A DNA stretch of 64,000 nt from Paraburkholderia fungorum (lineage in GTDB: Bacteria; Pseudomonadota; Gammaproteobacteria; Burkholderiales; Burkholderiaceae), in NCBI RefSeq assembly GCF_902833645.1, contig NZ_CADFGE010000021.1, forward strand, positions 1-64,000. The letters are read 5' to 3'. Shown piece by piece: positions 45,064 to 54,921 of this stretch. Each line of letters opens with the position of its first letter. The stretch's first letter is position 1. Below the pieces are notes generated by a model. The model saw nothing but the letters and a program-made list of their open reading frames with translations. It made no database searches and was not told the DNA's origin. The translations under genes were made by a program, and so were the position numbers.

Positions 45064-46244
45064 TGCGTCTTCTCGTGTCTACTAAGGACCTCGTCATCGG
45101 TGGGAAGGCATACGCCGGTTTCCCGATCCTGCTTTGGGACAGCATGGAGAGTTGCACGGAGGCCAACGAATTCCTTCGACACTACTTGCTTCGTGGCTCT
45201 ATCGGCTCCCGCAAATCCTGGGAACCCGTAGGACGGGCACTATACGACTACTTCAGCTTCCTTCAGGCGCACGATTTGGAGTGGGACGACGTCGATCGCG
45301 GGGAGCAAAAGACGCTGCTCGCGGCCTATCGCGACTACTGCTTTGAAACGGCCGGTCACAAGCGCAGCACCGTCCGCAACCGTCTCTTGTACGTGTGCGA
45401 ATTCTACTCGTTCGCACACGCGAAAGGTTGGCTTAAAAACCTCCCTTTCGGCTACGAGACTCGGAGAGTGTTTCGTAGCGCAGGCTTCCTCGCCCACGTT
45501 GATGGAACCGGCGGAGCGAAGGCAGTGCGTGATGTGATGCCGAAGGCTCACAAAGATTTGCCCGGTTACCTCACCTCGTCGGAGGTGCAGGCTCTCCTGG
45601 CTTCAGCTACAAACCCGCACCACCGCATGCTGATTCGGCTTGCCCTGGGTTCGGGCCTGCGCAGAGAGGAGCTCGCGACCTTCCCACGCGCTTACGTCTT
45701 TGACCCGGACCTGGCTGGACGAACCGAACGCAACATCCGCGTCCACCTCGACCCGGAAGATGGTCACGGTATCCGGACCAAGGGCAACAAACCGCGCACG
45801 ATCTACATCGGCCGTCGGCTGATGAAGGACCTGAACCAGTATGCGATCCATGAGCGCGGCCTGCGTTCGTCTCTTAGCCGGTTTCCCGAGAAAGCACTAT
45901 TTCTTAACCAGTTCGGCGACCGATTCGCGGCCGATGGGAAGAGTGTTGACCGTATCGTTAGAGAGGCTGGCGAGAGTGCTCGCGTTCGTGCGTGGACTCA
46001 TCTGTTGCGCCATACCTACGCGACTCATACCTTAGTCGCGCTTCAGCGATCGCGAGATCGCTACCGAATCGAACCTCTGGTGTTCCTACAGCGACAACTC
46101 GGGCATGCATCGGTGCAGACCACAATGGTGTACCTGCACTTGGTCAACGAGTTGGCGGATGACGCCGTGCTGACATATGACGACGAGCTTAATGATCTGG
46201 CAGACAAATTGAATGGGCAAACGGAAGATCTTCACCAAGACTGA
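45063..46244 (+). CDS. Tyrosine recombinase 1 of the trio
   Basis: A 393-residue tyrosine recombinase, TnpA/RitA-like. Catalytic residues: R in LALGSGLRREELATF, H-x-x-R in HLLRHTYATHTL, GHASVQTTM and tyrosine in MVYLHLVNE. The front half is a SAM-like core-binding domain. Coupled to both neighbours: TGATG at its start, and a 32-bp overlap with recombinase 2 at its end. Confidence 0.9.
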   Translation: MRLLVSTKDLVIGGKAYAGFPILLWDSMESCTEANEFLRHYLLRGSIGSRKSWEPVGRALYDYFSFLQAHDLEWDDVDRGEQKTLLAAYRDYCFETAGHKRSTVRNRLLYVCEFYSFAHAKGWLKNLPFGYETRRVFRSAGFLAHVDGTGGAKAVRDVMPKAHKDLPGYLTSSEVQALLASATNPHHRMLIRLALGSGLRREELATFPRAYVFDPDLAGRTERNIRVHLDPEDGHGIRTKGNKPRTIYIGRRLMKDLNQYAIHERGLRSSLSRFPEKALFLNQFGDRFAADGKSVDRIVREAGESARVRAWTHLLRHTYATHTLVALQRSRDRYRIEPLVFLQRQLGHASVQTTMVYLHLVNELADDAVLTYDDELNDLADKLNGQTEDLHQD

Positions 46245-47886
46245 CCTGACAACGCCTCAGGTGGACTACGAGCGCGACGCCAAGGGAGAGATCGTCATCG
46301 CTGCGGTGATGCCGCCGGTCTGCACCGAAGTAAAGTTCGGTCGGAACACCACCAAACACCGAACCTTCGACTTCGCACCTTGGTATGGGTTCGGTATTGA
46401 TCCGCTCACATACGCATGCCAGCGGCAGATTGAACGCTTTCTCGACAAGCAAGACGCCGATGTCCAGCCGACGACCGTGGTGGGGTACTGCACGCTAGGT
46501 CTCGCGAAATTCTTGACGCACATGACCATGCTCAGTGCTGCAATCGGCCGACCGATGCATCTCAACGACGTCACTCGCGAAACGATAGACAGCTATCTGC
46601 TTTTCCTGCGCGACCAAGGGATCGCCACAGACTCGCAGCGAACGGCTTACAGCTACACGAAGTCTGTCCTGCAAGCGTTGGGACGAAGGGGTCTACTTCA
46701 CGTGATCGAGCGCGGCAGTGAAGCCACTTTCCCCCGGAACCCCTTTCCAGGATCGCCCCGCCATGACAAGGGGGTGCGACCACTCTCTGTCACTGAGAAG
46801 AGGGCCTTCACATTTGCCGTGAGAGCGGCGGTGCGACCACTGTTTGGAACGGACGAGGAACCCTCAGCGACGCTAGCGGCATACGCCCTACTGGTCGTGG
46901 CCTTGCATACTGGCCGGAACACCACCCCGCTGTTGGAGATGCGTACGGACTGCCTTCGCGCTCATCCAAAGGAGGGAATCGAATTCCTTGTGGTGTTCAA
47001 GCGCAGAGGCTTTACCTCAAGCAAAGTGGCTCTTCGCACTTCCAGCTCCGTGAATCGTATCGTGGAATCCATGCCAACACTGCGCGCCACAGTGGCACAA
47101 CTGATACGTCGTGTTGTCGATCTGACGGCTGACTTGCGCCGTGAGGCGCCGGCCGACATTCGTGATCGGGTATGGCTGTATCGGCGAAGCAGAGACAGTG
47201 AGCGCCGGGTCAGTGCACTGACATATGGCACCCTCGAGGAGGCGATTAAGAAGCTGGTTAAAACTTACGATCTGCGCGGCGATAACGGCGATCCGATGCG
47301 GGTCAACGTTAGCCGGCTGCGCAAGACCTTCGTCAACCGAGTGTACGAGATCCTGGACGGCGACGTTGTCGCCACTGCGACGGCAGCCGGGAATTCCGCT
47401 GTCGTAACTATGCGCAATTACTTGCGATCCAGCGAGGAGACCCGCAAAAACTGGCGTTTTATGGGTATCTTGTTCGTAGAGGAGTTGCTGACGAACACGC
47501 TCGGGGCCTCTGAGCGAACACCGGTTGGCCGATGCTCGGACACCACAGCCGGCGAGTATGCTCCCAAGCGAAATGGCGATATTTGCCAGAGTTTTTTGAA
47601 CTGTCTTCGCTGCCGAAGTTACGCGGTGACCGGTGACGACCTGTGGCGACTGTTCTCGTTTTACTTCCGCATCTTGCGCGAGCGGCCGCGCGTGGACAAG
47701 CGCCGGTGGGATCGCCATCTCGCCCACATTCCTCGCCTGATCGAGCGGGATGTCGTGCAGGCTGGCCTTCGCCGAAAGCTCTTCAAGCCTGAGCAGGTGA
47801 ACGCAGCCAGGGAACGTGCGCGGCTCGATCCTCATCCCTTTTGGGCAAGTTCCACCATCATTGACGAACTGAACTCACTGGCATGA
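46213..47886 (+). CDS. Tyrosine recombinase 2 of the trio
   Basis: A 557-residue recombinase. HTGRNTTPLLEMRTDCLR carries the first arginine; VSRLRKTFVNRVYEI has RLRKTF in place of the usual H-x-x-R box; and tyrosine is in RNYLRSSEE. Such loss of the first histidine is seen in second members of tri-recombinase elements. Cysteines in RCRSYAVTG near the C-terminus may bind zinc. It ends in an ATGA overlap with recombinase 3. Confidence 0.85.
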   Translation: MGKRKIFTKTDLTTPQVDYERDAKGEIVIAAVMPPVCTEVKFGRNTTKHRTFDFAPWYGFGIDPLTYACQRQIERFLDKQDADVQPTTVVGYCTLGLAKFLTHMTMLSAAIGRPMHLNDVTRETIDSYLLFLRDQGIATDSQRTAYSYTKSVLQALGRRGLLHVIERGSEATFPRNPFPGSPRHDKGVRPLSVTEKRAFTFAVRAAVRPLFGTDEEPSATLAAYALLVVALHTGRNTTPLLEMRTDCLRAHPKEGIEFLVVFKRRGFTSSKVALRTSSSVNRIVESMPTLRATVAQLIRRVVDLTADLRREAPADIRDRVWLYRRSRDSERRVSALTYGTLEEAIKKLVKTYDLRGDNGDPMRVNVSRLRKTFVNRVYEILDGDVVATATAAGNSAVVTMRNYLRSSEETRKNWRFMGILFVEELLTNTLGASERTPVGRCSDTTAGEYAPKRNGDICQSFLNCLRCRSYAVTGDDLWRLFSFYFRILRERPRVDKRRWDRHLAHIPRLIERDVVQAGLRRKLFKPEQVNAARERARLDPHPFWASSTIIDELNSLA

Positions 47887-49757
47887 AGTCCGTACCCTTG
47901 CGTGCACCAGCGCAGCAGCCTGATGACCATCCTGTCCTCGCCCACAAGAATCTCGCGACCACCATCATCTCGACGCGCAAGATCAATGGTCAGATCGTCA
48001 TCCTTAGTCGATACGGCGACCCGAAGTGGCGTCTCGTCGGGCAGCCCACGAACAAAGGGGCATCCGAACATTACGTGGACTTCAATCCGATACCGACCTG
48101 CTGGCAGGCAACGATGAAGGCCGTCTTGTGGCACTACATACTCCGCGGACGCGAGGGAAAGAAGCGGCCGTCGTCTCGCGCGGTGGTAAAGCTACTTGGC
48201 GACGCCAAACCATTCCTGCAGCACCTGGGACGATTGAACATCACCAGACTGGCCGATGTCACGCCCTTCGTGTGTGCGTTGTTCGTCGACTTCTGCAGAC
48301 AACACCGGCAGCGGGGCTCCGCCAGAGCGGGCAAGCCGCTGCAAGCAGCGTCGCTCGGACACCTGTTCGGCGCTGTCGAGGCGCTCCACGAGCTCAGTCA
48401 GTACACGGACGATCCAATGCTCGTGCTTCCCTGGCCCGGTACGTCAGCTACTCACTTGGCCGGCTTGACGGGCCACGGAACTGGATTTCGGGGAGGCAAA
48501 ACTCCGCTTATGCCTGACGAGGTGCTCACCACTCTCTTTCAGCGCGCGTGGTCGTTGGTTGAAGCAGCAGATGATGTCCTTGATGTTCGTGAGGAGATCC
48601 TCATACTCCGCCGTGCCGCCGGTGGAAAGACTTCTGCCGAAGCCGTCTACGTACGGAGTCGAGGATGGGCAAACATGTTCGAGTTCAACAAGGCAGTGCT
48701 TGAGTTGCGAACGGCTTGCTACATCGTCGCGGCGGCCCTTTCTGGGTGCCGCAACCATGAGCTTGGTTTCGTACAAAGGGGGGCTTGCTATTGCACGGAA
48801 GAAGCCGTGGATAACGATGACCAGACAAATACCTACTGGTGGATGCGTTCGCAGTCTACGAAGACAGGCGAAGGGAATACAGAGTGGATGGTCCCTGAAG
48901 CAGCGGCGGTTGCGCTGAAGGTCATGGAGCGGTGGTCGTCCCCCTATCGAGCCCTGATCGAGGCCGAGATCGAAACCCGTGTCGCCGAGAACCCGTCGGA
49001 TCCGGAGATCACCGAGGCGCAACTTCACCTAAACGCGGTTTTCCTGGCGATGACGCCGAACAAGGGCAACCAAGTGCGCACGATGTCGGGTCAAATGTGG
49101 AACAAGGCGTTGAAGACATTTACGCGGAACTGCGGATTGCAGTGGGACCTTGCCAGCCATCACTTTCGCCGGAAGTTTGCGAACTATGCCGCTCGTAGTC
49201 ACTTCGGAGATCTTCGGTACTTGCGCTCTCACTTCAAACACTGGTCGATGGACATGACCTTGGGTTACGCTCTGAACGCCTCGCAGGAGGTAGCGCTTTA
49301 CGCCGATATCCAGATAGAACTCGACGATATCAAAGAAGAGGTGGTAGACGGCTGGCTACAACCCGGAGCCGCCTTAGCCGGCGGCTATGGCGAAAATATT
49401 GCGAAGTGGCGCGGCAGCCATGCCGTGACGATCTTCAAGGATCATCGACAGATGGTGCGATCCCTGGCAGAGAGCACATCCATTCGTAGCAATGGTCATG
49501 CGTGGTGCACGGCCGAGGACAACAATTGTATCGGTAACGACCTTGAGCGCACGCGTTGCAGCGGCTGCGACAACGCAGTCATCGGGCCGCAGCACGCGCC
49601 ACTCTATCGGGGGCTTCATGACCATCTGCACGAGGTGTTAGCCTGCGATGACATTGGTGAAGGCGGGCGAAACCTGGTTCGTCGAGACATGCAGCGTTGC
49701 CGCGATGTCCTGGTGACGCTGGGCCACAATGCTTCGGACGAGCCCACGACAGTATGA
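47883..49757 (+). CDS. Tyrosine recombinase 3 of the trio
   Basis: A 624-residue recombinase. SGCRNHELGFVQRG supplies the first arginine, SHHFRRKFANYAA supplies H-x-x-R, LRSHFKHWSMDMT follows, and the tyrosine is in LGYALNAS. A C-terminal cysteine cluster (CIGNDLERTRCSGCDNAV) probably binds zinc. All three recombinases keep most catalytic residues, so the element may be active. ATGA overlap with the next gene. Confidence 0.85.
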   Translation: MKSVPLRAPAQQPDDHPVLAHKNLATTIISTRKINGQIVILSRYGDPKWRLVGQPTNKGASEHYVDFNPIPTCWQATMKAVLWHYILRGREGKKRPSSRAVVKLLGDAKPFLQHLGRLNITRLADVTPFVCALFVDFCRQHRQRGSARAGKPLQAASLGHLFGAVEALHELSQYTDDPMLVLPWPGTSATHLAGLTGHGTGFRGGKTPLMPDEVLTTLFQRAWSLVEAADDVLDVREEILILRRAAGGKTSAEAVYVRSRGWANMFEFNKAVLELRTACYIVAAALSGCRNHELGFVQRGACYCTEEAVDNDDQTNTYWWMRSQSTKTGEGNTEWMVPEAAAVALKVMERWSSPYRALIEAEIETRVAENPSDPEITEAQLHLNAVFLAMTPNKGNQVRTMSGQMWNKALKTFTRNCGLQWDLASHHFRRKFANYAARSHFGDLRYLRSHFKHWSMDMTLGYALNASQEVALYADIQIELDDIKEEVVDGWLQPGAALAGGYGENIAKWRGSHAVTIFKDHRQMVRSLAESTSIRSNGHAWCTAEDNNCIGNDLERTRCSGCDNAVIGPQHAPLYRGLHDHLHEVLACDDIGEGGRNLVRRDMQRCRDVLVTLGHNASDEPTTV

Positions 49758-50158
49758 GCAAACAACGGAAACCAGCCGACAAACGAGAGAAGGACCTGCG
49801 TCTGGCGATGTTCCGAATCCAGCGAGGCCGGGCGCACACCGACGTGGAGAAGCTTAGTATCTCCTCCGTTGCCAGGGAGGCTGGGGTCTCTGCTTCCTTG
49901 ATCCACAACCATTATCCAGACATCGCCGAGGCAATCCGCCTCGCCCAGGGGCGCGGCAGCCGCGCACAGCGTGACGCAAAGCGACTGGAACTCAAGACAG
50001 AGCGCGATAAGACCCGCGACCTTCGCCAGGAGACCGCGAGCCTCCGCTCCGATGTGAGTCGACTCGCGTCGATCAATGAGGTTTTGCTGGCTGAGAACGC
50101 CGTGCTGCGAGCTAGGTTAGGCGACCCTCAGGTGGTGCCGATACACGAACGAAACTGA
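49754..50158 (+). CDS. TnpC-like helix-turn-helix/coiled-coil protein
   Basis: A 134-residue protein. The front has a TetR-like helix-turn-helix (LSISSVAREAGVSASLIHNH) and the rest is a coiled coil (KTERDKTRDLRQETASLRSD). Its place after the recombinases, its size and its coiled coil match Tn554 TnpC, which affects orientation and efficiency of transposition. Confidence 0.75.
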   Translation: MSKQRKPADKREKDLRLAMFRIQRGRAHTDVEKLSISSVAREAGVSASLIHNHYPDIAEAIRLAQGRGSRAQRDAKRLELKTERDKTRDLRQETASLRSDVSRLASINEVLLAENAVLRARLGDPQVVPIHERN

Positions 50159-50180
50159 AGGGTTCAGCATTTTCTGATTG

Positions 50181-50978
50181 ATGTCGGACGTTCTCTGCCG
50201 CGTTGCAAAAGATGGGCACGCTAAGCTGGATCGTTCGGCAGGCACATTTCGTTTAGGTTTGTTCTTCGACCCACTGGAGCCGGTCGTGCTCGCAAAAAGC
50301 GGACGTACCGACACGGCCTCGCTCGCTGACACAGACGTTCCTGTGGAGTTGGGCGCAAATTTTTCGCCGGTGGGCTCTCCGGCGTATAGTCGTGCGGTCA
50401 GCGTTCATCTAACGAATAAAATGACTGCGATTCCACCGTTTGATGTTCTTGCCAGAAACTACGGAGCCGAGATTGTTCGGTTCCGGGGTCTATCGACAAT
50501 TTCGATGGCTTGCAAAGTAGATCGAGCCGTGGATATTGGTTTCACATCGCGTCGTCAATCATTGCTGGCGCTGCTGTTCCGTTCCGCACCTCGTTTTGAG
50601 ATCGCTCAAGGAGTGTTCGCCTACGGACCGGGTGCGACATCAGCAAGTGAGTTCATAAGTGCCGATGACAGCCTACGCGTTGCGCTGAGTCTATTGCTGT
50701 CGAGTTTCCGCTGTAGCGTCGAGTGGTCGGGAAACGCAGTATCGGTGCGCGTCAGCTCCGGCGTCGTAGATGCTGACGCGACCGGCGGCCAGCGCTTTCT
50801 ATCGAATCTGGCGCTGATCGCCGAAAGGTTAAACGCCATTGGCAACAAGCCTATGGTGATAGATCGTCGTCGAGAAGGGTATGGTCCGCTACTCATTCGC
50901 AAAATCACGCTGACGGCTTGCTTTGTTACGCCGCTGATAGTGTTACTTGCTGTGCGATATTGGGTTCGACGTGGCTGA
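50181..50978 (+). CDS. Protein of unknown function with C-terminal membrane helix, element cargo
   Basis: A 265-residue protein starting 22 bp after the TnpC-like gene. The body is alpha/beta (YGAEIVRFRGLSTISMACKV, FAYGPGATSASEFISADDSL), and the end has one membrane helix (KITLTACFVTPLIVLLAVRY) followed by WVRRG. No family is recognised. It lies inside the element and is likely its cargo. A tail-anchored topology is suggested. Confidence 0.6.
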   Translation: MSDVLCRVAKDGHAKLDRSAGTFRLGLFFDPLEPVVLAKSGRTDTASLADTDVPVELGANFSPVGSPAYSRAVSVHLTNKMTAIPPFDVLARNYGAEIVRFRGLSTISMACKVDRAVDIGFTSRRQSLLALLFRSAPRFEIAQGVFAYGPGATSASEFISADDSLRVALSLLLSSFRCSVEWSGNAVSVRVSSGVVDADATGGQRFLSNLALIAERLNAIGNKPMVIDRRREGYGPLLIRKITLTACFVTPLIVLLAVRYWVRRG

Positions 50979-51192
50979 ACGATTGAAGATCGTCAACGAT
51001 CTAGGTGGCACTGTTGAACGTCCCTTGCTGCACCTGGCCGTACTGCGACACCTGGCGGCCCGTTGCATCACGGATGCTTTCAATGCTGAAAGATGACAAG
51101 TCAACGATGAAATGCCAAAAAAGACTTAGCTGGCTTATGTGCCTGATATGAAGGGAAATTTACGGCCCTAACTGTTAGTAACGTTCTCAAAC

Positions 51193-51727
51193 CGTTGTAC
51201 GTTCCGGGATACTTTGTGTCATAGATCTTTGGCTTGCCCGCCGGCCGGCACTGATACCGCATCGGCTTGATCACCCGCTGGCCGTCCTCCATGACCATCA
51301 CCGGTGCGTAGGTGCCGGGGAAAATTCGCGAATCGCGGTCTTTCGGTTCGGTGCGCCGGAGATCGTCGAGCCCGCGCAGCGCCGACTCGATCTTGTTGGT
51401 TGAGATCCGTTTGCTCTCGGAGGCCGCCTTCGTCGTCTTGCTCTGCAGGGTGCGTTCTGCGTCGGCGAGCCGCGCGCGCTGTTTGAACAGTTCCTGCTCC
51501 AACCTGGTTGCCTGCTCACCGTTGAACCTGTCGATCGCTTCCTTGATCCGGCGTTCGTCGTCCGTCGCGGGAACCAGGAACGCGGCGTCCATCGCCTTCG
51601 GAATCTTGATGTTGCTTCCCTCGGCGCGTTCCCAGTACAGCTGCGCGAATTCCCGAATACTCATATGCGCGCCAAACATCCTGACGTACTTGCGATAGTC
51701 CGCCACGATCTGAGCCGAATAACACAT
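51193..51727 (-). pseudogene. SRAP (SOS response-associated peptidase), N-terminal half
   Basis: Starts MCYSAQ, placing the catalytic cysteine at residue 2 as in SRAP/YedK. It continues through SIREFAQLYWERAEG, a coiled-coil insert (QELFKQRARLADAERTLQSK) and RYQCRPAGKP to YPGTYN, where the element interrupts it. Reading on gives a new tail to a stop at 51101-51103, so a truncated chimera of 208 residues could be made. It is the fourth gene of the SOS operon, after dnaE2. Confidence 0.88.
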
Positions 51728-51771
51728 GGTCGCTCCCTGGAGGAAGGTACGCCGATATGGTACGCCAGTAC

Positions 51772-54700
51772 CTAATGGAAGTTCCGCGTCGACGTGACGA
51801 GCGAGCCAAGCAGGTGGGACGCGTCGACCAGCCGGTGTGCGACGAGATGACGAACCTCACCCTCCCGCTGCCAGACACCATACACTGCAAGCAGTGATGA
51901 GCCGAGCGCTTCGCGTCGCTGCTTTTCCAGCAGGGACGGCCAGATGATGACGTTGACCTGCCCCGTCTCATCCTCCAGCGTGACGAACATCACCCCCTTC
52001 GCAGTGCCGGGCCGCTGCCGGACCGTCACGATGCCGCAGGCGCGCGCGAGCTGCCCATTCCGGAAGCCCGCCAGCGTCGACGCCGGCAGCAGTCGCTGGG
52101 CAAGCAGGCGAGGGCGCAGCAGTTCCAGCGGGTGCCGACCCAGCGTCAGACCGAGCGTCCGGTAATCGCTGGCGATCTCCTGACCTTCCGTCATCGGCGC
52201 GAGGACCGGCGTCGCGTCGTCATCGGTCGCGCCGCGCAGCAGATCCCGGTCGGGTACCGCAGCAACGGCATGCCACAGAGCTGCACGCCGGTCGCCGGCA
52301 AGTGAGTGCAATACGTCGGCTGCCGCGAGCGCCTGCAGGTCCTTGCGATCGAGCTGCGCGCGCCGTGCAAGATCGGAGACATCGGTAAAGGGCCGCACGG
52401 CGCGCGCGAGCTCGATCCGCGCGGCGGCTTCCTCCTTCAGCCCGCGTACCAGCGACATGCCGAGGCGCACAGGGGAAGAGGTTGTCTGGCCTTCAACCGC
52501 CGAATCCCAGGTGCTCAGCGTCACGTCGACTGGCAGTACCTTCACGCCGTGGCGCTTCGCATCCTGCACGAGCTGCGACGGCGAATAGAAACCCATCGGC
52601 TGACTGTTGAGCATTGCCACGAGAAACGCGACCGGCTCGTGGCACTTCAGCCATGCACTTGCGTAGACCAGCAGCGCGAAACTCGCGGCGTGGCTCTCCG
52701 GAAAACCGTACTCACCGAAGCCCTGGATCTGCGCGAAGATGGCTTCGGCGAACTCGCGCTCGTAGCCGCGCTCGAGCATCCCGTTCACGATGCGGTCGTA
52801 GTAGGGTTCAAGCCCGCCCTTGCGGCGCCATGCAGCCATCGCGCGCCGCAACTGGTCGGCCTCGCCGGCAGTGAAGCCGGCCGCGAGCATCGCGACCTGC
52901 ATCACCTGCTCCTGGAAGATCGGGACACCGAGCGTGCGCGAGAGCGCCTGCTCCATCTGCGGGCTCGGATAAGTAACGGGTTCCAGCCGCTGCCGCCGGC
53001 GCAGGTATGGGTGCACCATGCCGCCCTGCACCGGGCCCGGACGCACGATCGCCACTTCGATCACGAGATCGTAAAAGCAGCGCGGCTGCAGGCGGGGCAG
53101 CATGCTCATCTGTGCACGTGATTCGATCTGGAATACGCCGACCGTGTCGGCACGACAGATCATCTCGTACGTTTTGGGATCTTCGGCAGGGATGTCCTGC
53201 AGCTCGAACGGCTCGCCGCGCTTGTCCGCAATGATGTCGAGCGCGCGGCGGATGGCCGACAGCATGCCGAGCGCGAGCACATCGATTTTCAGCAGGCCAA
53301 GCGCCTCAATGTCGTCCTTGTCCCACTGGATGATGGAGCGGTCGGCCATCGCGGCGTTCTCGATCGGCACCAGCCTCGACAGCTTGCCGCGGCTGATCAC
53401 GAAGCCACCGCTATGCTGCGACAGATGCCGTGGAAAGCCCACCAGTAGTGCGGCGAACGTCGCCCACTGCGCGATCAGCGGCGATCCGGGATCGAGCCCG
53501 GCCTCGGCGAAACGGTTCAGCAGTTCGCCGCCCGAATCGAACCACTGATGGGCCTTCGCCACGCGATCAACGATCGCCGGATCCACACCGAGCGCCTTGC
53601 CCGATTCACGCAGCGCGCTGCGCGGACGGTAGGTGGTGACTGCAGCCGTCAATGCTGCGCGATCGCGCCCGTACTTGCGGTAGATGTACTGCACGACCTC
53701 CTCGCGGCGCTGGTGCTCGAAGTCCACGTCAATATCAGGCGGTTCACCGCGCTCCCTGCTGATGAACCGCTCGAACAGCATCGAGGAGCGTGCAGGATCC
53801 ACTTCGGTTACGCCGAGAGCAAAGCACACAGCCGAGTTCGCCGCCGACCCGCGCCCCTGACACAGGATGCCTTCACTGCGCGCGAACCGGACGATGTCGT
53901 AGACCGTGAGGAAGTACGGCTCGTAACGCAACTCCTCGATCAGCGCGAGTTCGTGCTCGATCTGCTGCTGCACGGGATGCGGGACGCCTTCCGGCCAGCG
54001 ACGATGCGCGCCAATGTAGGTTTCCTGCCGCAGGTAACTCGTCGGCGTATGGCCTGCGGGCACGAGCTCGTCAGGATATTCATAACGCAGCTCGTCGAGC
54101 GAAAACGTGCACAGTCGCGCAATCCGTAGCGTTTCCTCAAGCATGCGATGTGGGTACAGGTTGGCGAGCCGCAGGCGCGATCGCAGATGCTGCTCGGCGT
54201 TGGGCGCGAGATCATAGCCGCATTCGGCTACCGGTTTGCAGAGCCGGATCGCGGTGAGGACGTCCTGCAGCGGTTTGCGCGAACGCACGTGCATGACAGG
54301 TGCGCCGGTCGCTACAACGGGAATGCCGTGGCGCGCCGCGACGTGCTCGACGGCGCCGCGATGGATGTCGTCCATCGCGCGCGCGTGCAATGTCAGGGCG
54401 ACCCAGGCGCGATCGCCGAAGGTCTGGGCGAACCACTCGATCTGCGTATCCAGCTTCTCTTCGTCGGCAGGATAGTCCGGTGACAGGATCGCGACGCAGT
54501 CGGGCAACCCCCGCAGGTGCCCAAGGGGCTTCTCGGGGTGCGCGAGATCCAACGGCGCGAGCCGGTAGCTGCCCTTGTGCGCCCGCATGCGGCCGAGCGT
54601 GATCAGCTCGGACAGGTTTCCGTAGCCTTCGCGTGTCATCGCCAGCGCGGTGAATGACAGGGCACGGGTCCCGTCGGCGTTTGTCAACTGGAAGTGCGAC

Positions 54701-54915
54701 CCGACGATGAACGGCAGCCCGGCTTTCTTCGCCTCGACGTGCGCGCGCACGACGCCGGCAAGCGAGCATTCGTCCGTGACAGCCAGCGCGGCATACCCGA
54801 GCTGTGCGGCGCGAGCGGCGAGATCCTCGGCGTGCGATGCGCCGTGCAGAAAGGAAAAGTTGGACGCGCACTGAAGCTCCGCATAGTCGGGCAGTGCGCC
54901 GTAGGTCGGCGCCAT
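51772..54915 (-). CDS. dnaE2: Error-prone DNA polymerase DnaE2/ImuC
   Basis: A 1047-residue C-family polymerase for SOS translesion synthesis. The PHP domain opens with FSFLHGASHAEDLAARAAQL. The palm has PPDIDVDFEHQRREEVV, with catalytic aspartates, and IEALGLLKIDVLALGMLSAI. A helix-hairpin-helix and an OB fold (LEDETGQVNVIIWPSL) follow at the end. Length is normal. It lies 6 bp after imuB and works with ImuA and ImuB. Confidence 0.95.
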   Translation of the reverse strand: MAPTYGALPDYAELQCASNFSFLHGASHAEDLAARAAQLGYAALAVTDECSLAGVVRAHVEAKKAGLPFIVGSHFQLTNADGTRALSFTALAMTREGYGNLSELITLGRMRAHKGSYRLAPLDLAHPEKPLGHLRGLPDCVAILSPDYPADEEKLDTQIEWFAQTFGDRAWVALTLHARAMDDIHRGAVEHVAARHGIPVVATGAPVMHVRSRKPLQDVLTAIRLCKPVAECGYDLAPNAEQHLRSRLRLANLYPHRMLEETLRIARLCTFSLDELRYEYPDELVPAGHTPTSYLRQETYIGAHRRWPEGVPHPVQQQIEHELALIEELRYEPYFLTVYDIVRFARSEGILCQGRGSAANSAVCFALGVTEVDPARSSMLFERFISRERGEPPDIDVDFEHQRREEVVQYIYRKYGRDRAALTAAVTTYRPRSALRESGKALGVDPAIVDRVAKAHQWFDSGGELLNRFAEAGLDPGSPLIAQWATFAALLVGFPRHLSQHSGGFVISRGKLSRLVPIENAAMADRSIIQWDKDDIEALGLLKIDVLALGMLSAIRRALDIIADKRGEPFELQDIPAEDPKTYEMICRADTVGVFQIESRAQMSMLPRLQPRCFYDLVIEVAIVRPGPVQGGMVHPYLRRRQRLEPVTYPSPQMEQALSRTLGVPIFQEQVMQVAMLAAGFTAGEADQLRRAMAAWRRKGGLEPYYDRIVNGMLERGYEREFAEAIFAQIQGFGEYGFPESHAASFALLVYASAWLKCHEPVAFLVAMLNSQPMGFYSPSQLVQDAKRHGVKVLPVDVTLSTWDSAVEGQTTSSPVRLGMSLVRGLKEEAAARIELARAVRPFTDVSDLARRAQLDRKDLQALAAADVLHSLAGDRRAALWHAVAAVPDRDLLRGATDDDATPVLAPMTEGQEIASDYRTLGLTLGRHPLELLRPRLLAQRLLPASTLAGFRNGQLARACGIVTVRQRPGTAKGVMFVTLEDETGQVNVIIWPSLLEKQRREALGSSLLAVYGVWQREGEVRHLVAHRLVDASHLLGSLVTSTRNFH

Positions 54916-54921
54916 GTGCGA

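Larger units (their letters stand above)
44674..51198 (+). mobile_element. Tn554/RIT-like element with three tyrosine recombinases
   Basis: A 6.5-kb insertion that separates the two SRAP halves. CGTTGT is present at both borders (44674-44679 and 51193-51198), as expected when a tyrosine recombinase element inserts with a short core. All six genes inside point the same way. Inside the left end lie GGAAC-CTAT-GTTCC and GTTAG repeats; the right end has CTAACTGTTAG. No long terminal inverted repeat is seen. Its organisation (recombinase trio plus small helical protein) fits Tn554 and RIT elements. Confidence 0.8.

Noticed and set aside
51001..51140. Minus-strand fragment reading SIESIRDATGRQVSQYGQV
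   Set aside because: It looks coding-like but is under 50 codons, has no start and no recognisable family. It may be a relic at the element's right end.
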